DNA from: Carnobacterium_B sp040274945
Lineage (GTDB): Bacteria > Bacillota > Bacilli > Lactobacillales > Carnobacteriaceae
NCBI RefSeq assembly: GCF_040274945.1
Contig: NZ_JBEMAR010000005.1
Coordinates: forward strand, 1 to 64,000
Direction: 5' to 3'
Length of the DNA stretch: 64,000 nucleotides
Every line of letters starts with the position of its first letter. Within the stretch, counting starts at the first letter, position 1. Under the pieces are notes generated by a model. The model had not been told where the DNA came from. It made no database searches and saw nothing but the letters and a program-made list of their open reading frames with translations. Made by a program: the position numbers and the translations under genes. Shown piece by piece: positions 52,531 through 61,073 of the stretch.

Positions 52531-54302
52531 GGAAACTTCAATTTCGAATCTTAGCTATATTCATTGCGATATTCACTATTTTTAGTTTATCTATTGGTCT
52601 TTTCTCGATTAATTTACTACAAGATTATGCTAGTAACAGTCAAGAAGAAGAGTTAATCAAACAAGCTAAAACAATAGCAAGCTTACTTCCTATGAATGCT
52701 GATGATCCAACAAATTTGGAAGCTGCAACAAATGAGGCAACAGCACTTGAGAAGCAGTCAGATGAAAGATTAACGATCATTGATCTTTCTGGTGTTGTCG
52801 TCTTTGATTCAGCAACAAATAAAGAAACGTTGGAAAATCATAGTAATCGTGAGGAATTTAAAGCGGTGTTAGCTGGAGATGAAGTAGGTGTTTCAGCCAG
52901 GAATAGTGAAAGTACCAATGAAACGTTGTATTATGTTGCAGTACCTTTGCTGAGCGAACAGAATGAATTAGTAGGGGTCTTGCGTTTATCTAGACCAGTA
53001 GCTGAAATCAATCAAATTAGTGAACAAATAAAAAATTCTCTGTTGCTGTTTAGTTTATTAGCTCTTATTTTAACGACCTTGATTACACTAATTATAACAA
53101 AACGTATAGCAAAACCCATTAATGATATTATGACTGTTGCTAAAAGTCTTTCAGATAAACAGTATGAAGTCAGATATAATGGGAATGCATATGGTGAGGT
53201 GGCCGATTTAGGGCAAACGATAAATGAACTAGCAACAAGTTTAGAAGAACAAACACAAGAAATCGAGCAAAATGACAAAAGACTTTATGAATTGATCAAT
53301 CATTTGGTTATTGGTGTGATGCTGATAGATGAACATCGAACCATAAAAATGGTGAATCCTGCTATGAGTGTTATTCTAGGGGAAGATGTCACTAAACTTG
53401 TTGGAAATTCTTATGTTGAAGCAACGAAAAGCTATGGATTAAGCCACTTGATTGAAATAGCTTATCAGCAAAATGAAAAACAAAATGATGAAATTTACTT
53501 TTACTATCCCAAAGATAAAATTGTTGACGCAAATATTGTTCCAATTGACGGGAAAGAACCAGGAGAGCAAAATTTAATTGTTTTATTGTATGACATTACA
53601 GAAATTAGAAGGCTTGAAAAAGTCCGGACAGATTTTGTAACCAATGCTTCACATGAATTAAAGACTCCTGTTACAGCCCTTAAAGGTTTCTCAGAAACAT
53701 TGTTGGACGGAGCAATGGAAGACAAAGAAGTATTGAAACAATTTTTAGAAATTATGCTGGCTGAAAGTAGTCGTTTAGATTTTTTAGTAAACGATATTCT
53801 AGAGTTGTCGAAACTGGAACAAAAACAAGTTCCTATGAACATGCAAGAAGTCAATCTTACCGAAGCAGTCTTATCTACCTTTCAACTCGTGAAACAAACA
53901 GCAGATGAAAAAGAGATGAAACTAAACTTAGTTGAAGAAGACACTTTATTTATTACAGTAGACAGTAGTCGATTAAAGCAAATATTGGCTAATCTCATTA
54001 ATAATGCAGTTGTTTATACTCAAGAGAGCGGAGAAGTAACGGTTACTATAAGAAAAGAAAAGAATCAAGCGGTTATCTTGGTTTCAGATAATGGAATAGG
54101 AATACCTGAAGATGAACAAGATCGAATCTTTGAACGCTTTTATCGAGTGGATAAAGCTCGTAGTCGTAATTCTGGCGGAACAGGACTAGGATTATCGATC
54201 GTGAAGTATTTAGTGGAGAACTTGAATGGATCGATTACTGTTAAAAGCAAACTTGGGTTAGGAACAACATTCATTGTGAGACTGCCTATCCAACCAAAAT
54301 AA
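52527..54302 (+). CDS. phoR: Phosphate-regulon sensor histidine kinase PhoR
   Basis: 591 residues. Membrane segment (about 8-30), an extracytoplasmic sensor (31-165), second membrane segment (166-190), HAMP (about 190-240), PAS (about 250-355), HisKA with His376 in ASHELKTP, and HATPase_c with NLINNAV, DNGIGIP and GGTGLGLSIV. This is the domain order of Bacillus PhoR. ATG 52527 overlaps the phoP TGA. In other bacteria PhoR activity is restrained by Pst and PhoU, both encoded just downstream. Confidence 0.94.
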   Translation: MRKLQFRILAIFIAIFTIFSLSIGLFSINLLQDYASNSQEEELIKQAKTIASLLPMNADDPTNLEAATNEATALEKQSDERLTIIDLSGVVVFDSATNKETLENHSNREEFKAVLAGDEVGVSARNSESTNETLYYVAVPLLSEQNELVGVLRLSRPVAEINQISEQIKNSLLLFSLLALILTTLITLIITKRIAKPINDIMTVAKSLSDKQYEVRYNGNAYGEVADLGQTINELATSLEEQTQEIEQNDKRLYELINHLVIGVMLIDEHRTIKMVNPAMSVILGEDVTKLVGNSYVEATKSYGLSHLIEIAYQQNEKQNDEIYFYYPKDKIVDANIVPIDGKEPGEQNLIVLLYDITEIRRLEKVRTDFVTNASHELKTPVTALKGFSETLLDGAMEDKEVLKQFLEIMLAESSRLDFLVNDILELSKLEQKQVPMNMQEVNLTEAVLSTFQLVKQTADEKEMKLNLVEEDTLFITVDSSRLKQILANLINNAVVYTQESGEVTVTIRKEKNQAVILVSDNGIGIPEDEQDRIFERFYRVDKARSRNSGGTGLGLSIVKYLVENLNGSITVKSKLGLGTTFIVRLPIQPK

Positions 54303-54348
54303 CTAGTTACATGCAATGGACAATGCATCATTAAATTAAATGGTAGTA

Positions 54349-54382
54349 AAAAAAGCCTTGAGTAAATCTCGAGGCTTTTTTA
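54349..54382 (+). terminator. Terminator after phoR
   Basis: AAAAAGCCTTGAG pairs with CTCGAGGCTTTTT with a wobble, then T. Confidence 0.88.
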
Positions 54383-54464
54383 CTTGTTTAACAAATGTTT
54401 GAACGAATTTCAACAACCACTAATAAAAGTAGAGACCTTATATCGATAGGCAGAGAAAGCGAAC

Positions 54465-54511
54465 TTTACACAAAGTTAATACTCTTTACAATAATCTACA
54501 AAAACATTACA
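54465..54511 (+). promoter_or_regulatory. PhoP-box array upstream of pstS1
   Basis: Five TTTACA-like hexamers on one DNA face: TTTACA (54465), GTTAAT (54475), TTTACA (54485), TCTACA (54495) and ATTACA (54506), spaced 10-11 bases. This matches the Bacillus PhoP box of direct TTAACA-like repeats. A TAAAAT at 54523-54528 may be the -10. It predicts activation at low phosphate. Confidence 0.82.
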
Positions 54512-54604
54512 TAAAGCGAGATTAAAATTAATATTCATTCGTTAAGATATGTATGTGGACGAGGGGTATGGATGTCCAACACTAATACTAAAAGGATGGG
54601 TAAA

Positions 54605-55507
54605 ATGACTATTACAAAACTATCAAAAATAACTTTAACTTTAGGCCTAGGCTTAACATTAGCAGCTTGTGGAGCAGAATCAGATTCTGCAGGTTCATCA
54701 GAAAACACGGAAGAATTTGACACAACTCAGACAATCAATGTTATTTCACGTGAAGATGGTTCTGGTACTCGTGGAGCATTTACTGAAATCACAGGTGTAC
54801 TAGTTGAAGATGGCGATACTGAAACAGATAACACGTATTCTGGAGCGACTATTCAAAATAGTACGAGTGGTGTTATGACAACAGTAGCTGGAGACCCAGC
54901 ATCAATCGGGTACATCTCTTTAGGGTCATTAGATGACAGTATTAAAGGTGTGAACATTGAAGGCGTAGAAGCAACTCCTGAAACCGTACAAGATGGTTCA
55001 TATGCTATTTCTCGTCCATTCAATATTGCTTACAATGGAGAATTAAGTGAAGTTGCTCAAGATTTCTGGACATACATTATGAGTGCTGAAGGACAAGAAA
55101 TTGTTGTAGGTGAAGGATACGTTGAAGCAGTAACAGATGCGCCAGCATATGAAGCAGCTGAAGATATGACTGGAAATATCAGTATTGTTGGTTCAACTTC
55201 AGTAACACCAGTAATGGAAGTTCTAGTTGAAGAATATACAGCTCTTAACCCAGAAGTTACAATCGATGTTACATCAAACGGTTCTTCTGCTGGTATGACT
55301 GCTGCAATGGACGGGTCGGCTGATATTGGAATGGCTTCTCGCGAATTAAAAGATGAAGAATTAGAAGTTCTAACAGCTGAACCACTTGCTATTGATGGTA
55401 TCGCTGTAATTGTTAACAATGAAAATTCTGTGGAAGATTTAACAATGGAACAAGTAAAACAGATCTTTACAGGCGAAGTAACAACTTGGGATGAAATTGC
55501 TAAATAA
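54605..55507 (+). CDS. pstS: Phosphate-binding lipoprotein PstS1, circularly permuted
   Basis: 300 residues. Lipobox LAAC with Cys22. After a short linker comes the half that is normally C-terminal: INVISREDGSGTRGAF (44-59), GYISLGSLDD, ISRPF, EGQEIVVGEGYV (to about 173). Then comes the normally N-terminal half: SIVGSTSVTP (193-202), NGSSAG (225-230), DIGMASRE (240-247), ending at FTGEVTTWDEIAK (288-300). PstS2 in this window has the usual order. All phosphate-loop elements are present once, so it should bind phosphate. Start ATG 54605 after AAAAGGATGGG; ATG 54572 is less likely. First gene of the first pst operon. Confidence 0.93.
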   Translation: MTITKLSKITLTLGLGLTLAACGAESDSAGSSENTEEFDTTQTINVISREDGSGTRGAFTEITGVLVEDGDTETDNTYSGATIQNSTSGVMTTVAGDPASIGYISLGSLDDSIKGVNIEGVEATPETVQDGSYAISRPFNIAYNGELSEVAQDFWTYIMSAEGQEIVVGEGYVEAVTDAPAYEAAEDMTGNISIVGSTSVTPVMEVLVEEYTALNPEVTIDVTSNGSSAGMTAAMDGSADIGMASRELKDEELEVLTAEPLAIDGIAVIVNNENSVEDLTMEQVKQIFTGEVTTWDEIAK

Positions 55508-55524
55508 TAACTAGGTAAAACATA

Positions 55525-55556
55525 AAAATAACCAGAGAGATTCTGGTTATTTTTAT
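55525..55556 (+). terminator. Terminator/attenuator after pstS1
   Basis: AATAACCAGA (55527-55536) pairs with TCTGGTTATT (55542-55551), then T. First of two hairpins between pstS1 and pstC1. Confidence 0.8.
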
Positions 55557-55593
55557 GAAGTGAGTTTCAGTCAATTGGGAAATTGACAAATGA

Positions 55594-55637
55594 ATCCAGC
55601 CTATCAGCTTGTATCCATCAAGATAGGCTGGTTTTTC
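55594..55637 (+). terminator. Second hairpin terminator between pstS1 and pstC1
   Basis: CCAGCCTATC (55596-55605) pairs perfectly with GATAGGCTGG (55622-55631), then TTTTT. With the first hairpin it should reduce read-through into pstC1A1B1. Confidence 0.8.
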
Positions 55638-55746
55638 ATATATGGGGATAAAAGTAGGTAAAAAAATTTACAATTATCCATAAATACAATTGAAAAAGAA
55701 TGTGTTTATGGATGATTTATTCTGTTTTAAGTTAAAGGAGATCAAT

Positions 55747-56607
55747 ATGAAGACGAAAAAACTAGATGGATTTATGAAAGGTGTCTTTTTTGTATCTGCA
55801 CTGACATCAGTCTTAGCTATCATTTTAATCTGTATCTTTATTTTTGCAGGCGGTGTCCCATTCATGGTTGAATATGGAGTTTTTGATTTCTTATTTGGTC
55901 AAAAATGGGCACCTTCTAATACCCCTGCCTCATTTGGGATATTGCCAATGATCATGGGATCTTTAGCTGTAACAGCCGGAGCAATCATTGTTGGGGTACC
56001 AATTGGAATTTTAACGTCTATCTTTATGGCAAAGTTTTGTCCAGCTTGGTTGTACAAAATTCTAAAGCCGGCTGTTAACTTAATGGCAGCTATTCCTTCT
56101 ATCGTTTATGGATTCTTTGCATTACAAGCTATTGTACCAATCATGCGTAATCTAGTTGGCGGTACGGGTATGAACATGCTGACAGCTATCATTTTGCTTG
56201 GAATCATGATTTTACCAACGATTATCGGGTTGTCAGAATCATCTATACGAGCTGTTCCTGGAAGCTATTATACTGGGAGTATGGCTTTAGGCGCAACGCA
56301 CGAACGCTCAGTTATGAAAGTAGTTGTACCTGCTGCTAAGTCTGGAATCATTTCCTCAGTTATTTTAGGAATTGGACGTGCAATTGGAGAGACTATGGCT
56401 GTCGTTTTAATCGCTGGAAACCAACCCATTATGCCAGAAAGTTTAACATTAGGTGTTCGTACATTAACAACGAACATTGTATTGGAAATGGCCTACGCGA
56501 GTGGTTCGCACAGAGAAGCACTTATTGCAACGGCAGTAGTATTGTTTGTGTTTATTTTAATCATTAATGGCACTTTCTTAATCATTAAGAAAAAGGGGGC
56601 TAGATAA
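55747..56607 (+). CDS. pstC: Phosphate ABC transporter permease PstC1
   Basis: 286 residues, six membrane segments. The PstC loop IPSIVYGFFALQAIVP and the EAA-like coupling loop (GSMALGATHERSVMKVV) are visible. Forms the phosphate channel with PstA1. Start ATG 55747 behind AAAGGAGAT; a longer frame upstream lacks a ribosome site. pstA1 follows after 2 bases. Confidence 0.95.
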   Translation: MKTKKLDGFMKGVFFVSALTSVLAIILICIFIFAGGVPFMVEYGVFDFLFGQKWAPSNTPASFGILPMIMGSLAVTAGAIIVGVPIGILTSIFMAKFCPAWLYKILKPAVNLMAAIPSIVYGFFALQAIVPIMRNLVGGTGMNMLTAIILLGIMILPTIIGLSESSIRAVPGSYYTGSMALGATHERSVMKVVVPAAKSGIISSVILGIGRAIGETMAVVLIAGNQPIMPESLTLGVRTLTTNIVLEMAYASGSHREALIATAVVLFVFILIINGTFLIIKKKGAR

Positions 56608-56609
56608 TC

Positions 56610-57425
56610 ATGGCCAGTAAATTAATGAGAGGTTTAATTTATTTAGCAGCAGCCATAACCTTTGGTTCCCTGTTTTACATCGTAGCATTCATTTTAGCCA
56701 AAGGGATACCGTATATCACTCCGGAAATGTTTGCTTGGAAATACACAACAGATAATGTTTCATTGATGCCGTCTCTAATTACAACTCTTATTGTAGTGGG
56801 TATGACTCTATTGATTGCTACTCCTCTGGGTGTGTTTACAGGGTTTTATTTAGTAGAATATGCTCAAAAAGGAAATAAAGTCGTTGAAGTTATTCGTATT
56901 GCAACGGATACTTTAGCAGCTGTTCCGTCAATTGTATATGGTCTTTTTGGAATGTTATTTTTTGTTACTTTCTTAAATTTTCAATATTCCGTTTTAGCAG
57001 GTGTGCTAACTTCGGTAATAATGGTTTTACCATTGATTATTCGTTCCACGGAAGAAGCACTGCTATCAGTAAATGACTCTTTACGAGAAGCGAGCTTTGC
57101 TTTAGGAGCAGGAAAATTAAGAACCATTTTTAGAGTGATATTACCCGTTTCAATGCCTGGAATTTTATCAGGAGTTATACTTGCAAGCGGACGAGTTGTT
57201 GGTGAAACAGCTGCATTATTGTATACGCTCGGAAGCTCAACAAATTTACCAGACAGCTTATTTTCATCAGGAAGAACATTGGCTTTGCACATGTATGTTC
57301 TATCAAGTGAAGGAATGCATGTAAATGAATCCTATGCAACAGGAGTTGTTCTGATCTTATTTGTTTTAATTATTAATGGTTTGTCAACATTTTTGAGTAA
57401 TAGACTGACAAAGGGGACAAAATAA
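56610..57425 (+). CDS. pstA: Phosphate ABC transporter permease PstA1
   Basis: 271 residues, six membrane segments; AAVPSIVYGLFGMLFF and the coupling loop REASFALGAGKLRTIFRVI are the PstA hallmarks. Coupled to pstC1 (2-base gap) and to pstB1 (1-base overlap). Confidence 0.95.
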   Translation: MASKLMRGLIYLAAAITFGSLFYIVAFILAKGIPYITPEMFAWKYTTDNVSLMPSLITTLIVVGMTLLIATPLGVFTGFYLVEYAQKGNKVVEVIRIATDTLAAVPSIVYGLFGMLFFVTFLNFQYSVLAGVLTSVIMVLPLIIRSTEEALLSVNDSLREASFALGAGKLRTIFRVILPVSMPGILSGVILASGRVVGETAALLYTLGSSTNLPDSLFSSGRTLALHMYVLSSEGMHVNESYATGVVLILFVLIINGLSTFLSNRLTKGTK

Positions 57426-58177
57426 TGAGTAAATTAAGTATTAAAAACATGGATTTATTTTATGGTGAGTTTCAAGCCTTGCACAATGTGAATTTAGAAA
57501 TTCCTAAAAATCAAATTACAGCTTTCATCGGGCCGTCTGGATGTGGCAAATCAACATTGATCAAGAGTTTAAATCGAATGAATGATTTGATTGAGGGTTG
57601 TAAGATAGAAGGGTCAATCTTATTAGATGAAGAAAACATCTATAAAAAAGACTTTGATGTCAATGAGTTGCGTAAAAAGGTTGGTATGGTTTTTCAACAA
57701 CCAAATCCATTTCCGATGAGTATTTACGATAATATTGCTTATGGTCCAAGAACACATGGGATCAAAGATAAAAAAGTATTAGATGCTTTAGTTGAAAAAA
57801 GTCTTCGAGGAGCAGCCATTTGGGAAGAAGTAAAAAATGATTTGAAAAAAAATGCGTTGTCTTTATCAGGTGGACAACAACAAAGAATTTGTATTGCACG
57901 TGCGTTAGCTGTTGAACCTGAGATCTTACTGATGGATGAACCTACAAGTGCATTAGATCCCATTTCGACTGCTAAAATAGAAGAGTTAGTTACAGTTTTG
58001 AAAGAAAATTATACCATTGTAATGGTTACACACAATATGCAACAGGCTTCTCGTGTATCAGATAGAACCGCATTTTTCTTAAATGGAAAAATTGTCGAAA
58101 CTGGTGAAACAAGAAAAATATTTACAAATCCTCAACAAAAGCAAACAGAAGATTATATCTCAGGACGTTTTGGTTAA
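57425..58177 (+). CDS. pstB: Phosphate ABC transporter ATPase PstB1
   Basis: 250 residues. Walker A GPSGCGKST (36-44), the PstB-specific FQQPNPFPMSIYDN Q-loop region, signature LSGGQQQRI, Walker B ILLMDEPTSALDP, switch His in MVTHN, and the family end TEDYISGRFG. It is much closer to PstB3 than to PstB2 of the second operon. Confidence 0.97.
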   Translation: MSKLSIKNMDLFYGEFQALHNVNLEIPKNQITAFIGPSGCGKSTLIKSLNRMNDLIEGCKIEGSILLDEENIYKKDFDVNELRKKVGMVFQQPNPFPMSIYDNIAYGPRTHGIKDKKVLDALVEKSLRGAAIWEEVKNDLKKNALSLSGGQQQRICIARALAVEPEILLMDEPTSALDPISTAKIEELVTVLKENYTIVMVTHNMQQASRVSDRTAFFLNGKIVETGETRKIFTNPQQKQTEDYISGRFG

Positions 58178-58206
58178 CCATTTTAATAAGAATTGGAGGA
58201 AATGAT

Positions 58207-58872
58207 TTGAGAAAAGTATACGAAGAAGATCTGGAAAATTTACATGTTCATTTTTCGGAGATGGGTATGATGGTTAATGAAGCTGTTTACAAGTCAGTCA
58301 AAGCATTTACTAATCATGACAAAGAACTTGCCCAGCAAGTGATCGATAACGATATTATGATCAACGCACGTGAAACTGAATTAGAAAAAAAATGTTTTGA
58401 GTTAATTGCATTGCAACAGCCGGTTACAAGTGATTTACGTAAAATAGTAACGGTTATGAAAGCTAGTGCTGATTTAGAAAGAATGGGAGATCACGCAGTA
58501 AGTGTGGCAAAAGCTGCTATTCGAGTTAAAGGTACAAAACGTGTTCCGAAAATTGAAGCTGATATAGCAGAGCTTTCAGAGAAAGTAAAAGTAATGGTTG
58601 AAGGTGTGCTAGAAGCTTATATCAAGGAAGATGCCAACAAAGCAAAGAATTTATCAACAGCTATTAACGATATTGATCAGGATTTTTATGGCATTTATCA
58701 GCAATGTATTGATGAAATGAAAGCAGATCCTGAATTGATTTTAGGGGCGACTGATTACATGTTGGCTGCAAGATATTTAAAGCGTATCGGTGATTATGTT
58801 ACAAATATCTGTGAATGGATCGTTTATTTAAAAACGGGTAAAGTTGTAGAGTTGAATACCAGTAAACGATAA
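58207..58872 (+). CDS. phoU: PhoU1, phosphate signalling/transport regulator
   Basis: 221 residues, two three-helix PhoU repeats with the metal-binding DLERMGDHA and the matching YLKRIGDYVTNI signatures. PhoU restrains PhoR signalling or Pst uptake when phosphate is plentiful. Start TTG 58207 with GGAGGAAATGA upstream. Last gene of the first pst operon. Very similar to phoU2 over the part visible in the window. Confidence 0.96.
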   Translation: MRKVYEEDLENLHVHFSEMGMMVNEAVYKSVKAFTNHDKELAQQVIDNDIMINARETELEKKCFELIALQQPVTSDLRKIVTVMKASADLERMGDHAVSVAKAAIRVKGTKRVPKIEADIAELSEKVKVMVEGVLEAYIKEDANKAKNLSTAINDIDQDFYGIYQQCIDEMKADPELILGATDYMLAARYLKRIGDYVTNICEWIVYLKTGKVVELNTSKR

Positions 58873-58977
58873 AAAGAAATAGTTTAAGCTGCTTTCTATA
58901 AAAATTAAGTGGATTTAAATTGGAGAGAGATAAAAAATCTCTCATTTGATTTTTTGGCAAGTAAATTAGAGAAGCAA

Positions 58978-59026
58978 AGAAAAAAAGCGTAGACCAGAGA
59001 TAAAACTCTAGCTAACGCTTTTTTCT
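58978..59026 (+). terminator. Terminator of the first pst operon
   Basis: AAAAAAGCGT pairs with ACGCTTTTTT, with an inner AGAG/CTCT extension, and a T-rich end. Confidence 0.82.
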
Positions 59027-59076
59027 TTGCTCTTTTAATTTAAAAAAGCTAGAATGATAATAAGGTACATTGTGCC

Positions 59077-59115
59077 TTTACACAAAATTTACAATTACGC
59101 TATTTAATTTTTACA
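59077..59115 (+). promoter_or_regulatory. PhoP-box array upstream of pstS2
   Basis: TTTACA at 59077-59082, 59088-59093 and 59110-59115: spacings of 11 and 22 bases, so all three lie on the same face, with a degenerate position at 59099. TATTAT at 59125-59130 may be the -10. It mirrors the array before pstS1. Confidence 0.82.
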
Positions 59116-59171
59116 ATAGTACGTTATTATTAAGAAGTATGTAATTTAGGTAAATACCTAGGAGGTATAAA

Positions 59172-60035
59172 ATGAAATTAATAAATAGTCGATTTCTGTT
59201 GATCATTGCATTTGGATTTATTCTAACAGCATGTGGACCTGTAGTAGAAGAAGAATCGATTACTGCAGTTGGGTCATCTGCTTTACAACCCCTTGTAGAA
59301 GCTGCTGGCGAACAATTCAGTTCTGAAAATGTTGGGAAATTTATTAACGTTCAAGGCGGAGGTAGTGGAACTGGCTTAAGCCAAATTGCTGCGGATGCAG
59401 TAGATATTGGAAATTCAGATATTTTTGCTGAAGAAAAAGATGGCATTGATGCCTCTAAATTAGTTGATCATCGTGTAGCTGTTGTTGGAATCACACCAAT
59501 TGTGACCCCCGGTACTGGAGTTACTGATATTAGTATACAAGAACTGCAAGACATCTTTACTGGGAAAATTACGAACTGGTCAGAATTAGGCGGTAAGGAT
59601 TTGCCAATAACGGTTTTGAATCGTGCAGCTGGTAGTGGAACACGTGCTACATTTGAACAATGGGTCTTAGAAGAAGGTCAAAACAGCATTATTACACAAG
59701 AGCAAGAATCAAGCGGGACAGTACGTCAAATTGTTGCTAGTACCCCTGGAACAATCAGTTATGTAGCTTTCTCATATGTAAACGATGATGTGGTCGCTTT
59801 ATCAATAGATGGAGTAGAACCAACAGATGAAAATGTAAAAACAAATGAATGGCCGATTTGGTCTTATGAACACATGTATACGAATGGAGAACCAACTGGT
59901 TTAACAAAAGAATTTCTGGATTACATTTTATCGGACGACATTCAAGCTTCATTGATTGGAGCTTTAGGCTATATTCCAACTAGTGAAATGGAAGTTGAAC
60001 GAGATGTTGAAGGAAATACAGTACCTATAGAGTAG
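59172..60035 (+). CDS. pstS: Phosphate-binding lipoprotein PstS2 (usual domain order)
   Basis: 287 residues. Lipobox LTAC with Cys21. The motif order is canonical: TAVGSSALQP (31-40), GGGSGTG (62-68), DIGNSD (78-83), DIFTGKITNW (127-136), VLNRAAGSGTRAT (148-160) and the C-terminal LGYIPTSEM. TAGGAGGT ribosome site before ATG 59172. First gene of the second pst operon, with its own PhoP boxes. Confidence 0.95.
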   Translation: MKLINSRFLLIIAFGFILTACGPVVEEESITAVGSSALQPLVEAAGEQFSSENVGKFINVQGGGSGTGLSQIAADAVDIGNSDIFAEEKDGIDASKLVDHRVAVVGITPIVTPGTGVTDISIQELQDIFTGKITNWSELGGKDLPITVLNRAAGSGTRATFEQWVLEEGQNSIITQEQESSGTVRQIVASTPGTISYVAFSYVNDDVVALSIDGVEPTDENVKTNEWPIWSYEHMYTNGEPTGLTKEFLDYILSDDIQASLIGALGYIPTSEMEVERDVEGNTVPIE

Positions 60036-60078
60036 ATTACTAATTTAAAATGAATAATGAGATAGAAAAGATAGCATG

Positions 60079-60122
60079 AAGCTGAAGACGATCTTTCAAT
60101 ATGAAAAACCGTCTTTCAGCTT
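60079..60122 (+). terminator. Hairpin between pstS2 and pstC2
   Basis: AAGCTGAA plus GACG pairs with CGTC plus TTCAGCTT (one bulge). No long T run follows, so it could protect the pstS2 mRNA 3' end or weakly terminate. Confidence 0.6.
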
Positions 60123-60152
60123 GTTGTATTTGAGATAAGAGGAGGGCTTCTT

Positions 60153-61073
60153 TTGGAAGAGATTCAAGCAAGATTACTTGGAAACTCAAAAAAAGGTAGA
60201 CTGGAAAAATTAGGAAAAACCGTTAGTTTTATTTGTATCGCTATTATCGTACTTGTAGTTGTGTCGATCTTATATTTCGTTACGAGCAAAGGTCTTTCTA
60301 CTTTCTTTACTGATGGAGTTTCTTTTTGGGACTTTTTAACTGGTTCAGTTTGGAATCCAGGAAATGTTAGTGAAGACGGATTGCCTCTTGTAGGTGCACT
60401 TCCAATGATTACAGGGTCATTTTTAGTGACATTGCTTTCGGCAGCACTAGCGACACCATTTGCAATCGGTGCAGCAATTTTTATGACTGAAATTTCACCA
60501 TCTACCGGGAAAAGAGTTTTACAGCCGGTCGTTGAATTACTAGTAGGTATCCCATCTGTAGTTTACGGATTTATTGGGCTGACTGTCGTTGTTCCTTTTG
60601 TTCGTTCTATTTTTGGAGGAACTGGTTTCGGTATTTTATCTGCTACTTTTGTGTTATTTGTTATGATTTTACCTACTGTAACAAGTATGGCAGTGGATGC
60701 TTTAAACTCTGTACCAAGACATTACCGTGAAGCTTCTCTTGCTATGGGTGCAACAAGATGGCAAACCATTTATAAAGTTGTTTTAAGAAGCGCAATGCCA
60801 GGATTGTTGACAGCTGTTGTTTTTGGAATGGCTCGTGCCTTTGGAGAAGCTCTTGCTGTTCAAATGGTTATTGGTAATGCTGCATTGATGCCTACAAGTT
60901 TAATTACTCCGGCTTCAACATTAACAAGTATATTGACCATGAGCATGGGGAATACAGTAATGGGAACATTAGAAAATAATGTTCTTTGGTCACTAGCATT
61001 AATTCTAATGGTTATGGCACTATTCTTTAATATCTTAACGCGTTGGATCGGTAAGAAAGGGGCTATAAAATAA
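60153..61073 (+). CDS. pstC: Phosphate ABC transporter permease PstC2
   Basis: 306 residues, six membrane segments after a charged 25-residue start. GIPSVVYGFIGLTVVVP and REASLAMGATRWQTIYKVV are the expected motifs. It is clearly diverged from PstC1. Start TTG 60153 with GAGGAGGGC upstream; overlaps pstA2 by one base. Confidence 0.95.
   Translation: MEEIQARLLGNSKKGRLEKLGKTVSFICIAIIVLVVVSILYFVTSKGLSTFFTDGVSFWDFLTGSVWNPGNVSEDGLPLVGALPMITGSFLVTLLSAALATPFAIGAAIFMTEISPSTGKRVLQPVVELLVGIPSVVYGFIGLTVVVPFVRSIFGGTGFGILSATFVLFVMILPTVTSMAVDALNSVPRHYREASLAMGATRWQTIYKVVLRSAMPGLLTAVVFGMARAFGEALAVQMVIGNAALMPTSLITPASTLTSILTMSMGNTVMGTLENNVLWSLALILMVMALFFNILTRWIGKKGAIK

Noticed and set aside
54605..55507. PstS1 as a truncated or chimeric pseudogene
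   Set aside because: Signal peptide, lipobox and every phosphate-site motif are present once in an unbroken frame, so a permutation explains it better than decay.
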